Assembly: GCF_000090795.2 (NCBI RefSeq)
Contig: NW_003546283.1
Location: 26,848-90,847, forward strand
Length of the DNA stretch: 64,000 nucleotides
Direction of reading: 5' to 3'
Origin: Amphimedon queenslandica
Taxonomy: Eukaryota; Porifera; Demospongiae; Haplosclerida; Niphatidae
The translations under genes were made by a program, and so were the position numbers. Shown piece by piece: positions 63,755 to 64,000 of this stretch; the stretch's first letter is position 1; the number at the start of each line of letters is the position of its first letter. The notes under the pieces were generated by a model. It was given only the letters and a program-made list of their open reading frames with translations, had not been told where the DNA came from and did not search any database.

Positions 63755-63875
63755 TTATTATTGATACATATGCATGTTCTTATGTTGCGTAGAAAGTTTC
63801 AGCTACTTCCGATCAAATCGGGATTTTTTACAAATTTTTAAAGTTGCCCAAAAAATGGGCCAAATTAAGTCCCTG
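63755..63875. repeat. Solo family-B satellite unit near the right end
   Basis: GATACATATGCATGTTCTTA, GTAGAAAGTTTCAG and AAGTCCCTGTGC match the family-B consensus. A single isolated unit in the presumed 5' intron of the last gene. Confidence 0.7.
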
Positions 63876-64000
63876 TGCTTTTGTCATTATGACAAAAGGT
63901 TCATAATCCTTAAATGGAAATGATTACTATTGAAACATCACAAGTAAATTAATTACTGATAATAAACACATAAACAAACAACAAATACAAACAAACAAAC

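Overview
The window is animal nuclear DNA. It is AT-rich, has many short GT-AG introns (often 50-150 nt), and encodes metazoan proteins such as a WNK kinase, vezatin and SPIN90/NCKIPSD. Gene spacing is extremely tight, introns are full of TACATGTA-type palindromes, and the proteins match animal orthologues only moderately. This points to an early-branching animal, most likely a demosponge like Amphimedon queenslandica. The species is inference. I see no reverse transcriptase, transposase, integrase, rRNA, tRNA or CRISPR. There are three assembly gaps (N runs at 3201-3237, 41956-41965 and 56491-56500).

Layout from left to right. 1-9487 (minus): CDC123, then two tandem carnitine palmitoyltransferase I genes, with only about 90-100 bp between genes; the leftmost runs off the window. 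9546-12298 (plus): a vezatin-like gene sharing a 58-bp divergent promoter with CDC123. 12481-17424 (minus): coatomer gamma (COPG), divergent from plus-strand DPM3 (17511-17899) across 86 bp. 18156-22418 (minus): NCKIPSD/SPIN90 with two SH3 domains, divergent from NFYB (22869-24321), whose promoter carries CCAAT boxes. 24505-28710 (minus): PUS7. 29173-32949 (plus): a thioredoxin-glutathione reductase whose penultimate codon is TGA (selenocysteine). 33870-42682 (minus): WNK kinase, with an exon duplicated by assembly. 44111-53675 (plus): GTF3C1 (TFIIIC largest subunit), with a 40-copy minisatellite in an intron.

54027-56362 (plus): two tandem, intronless, multi-pass membrane proteins of no family I recognise. 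56984-57524 (minus): a small coiled-coil plus CHORD-like zinc-domain gene. 57740-62945 (plus): an SLC35A2-type nucleotide-sugar transporter with an intron made of about 21 copies of a 178-bp satellite. 63346-63708 (minus): an unidentified small two-exon gene.

Most genes are unrelated housekeeping functions: mitochondrial fatty-acid import, eIF2 assembly, COPI coats, dolichol-P-mannose synthesis, CCAAT transcription, pseudouridylation, redox, Pol III transcription and Golgi sugar transport. They appear linked only by compact head-to-head or head-to-tail packing. The less ordinary content is the membrane-protein tandem, the zinc-domain gene, the intron-resident satellite family found in three genes (with a diverged relative in a fourth), and several small non-autonomous repeats.
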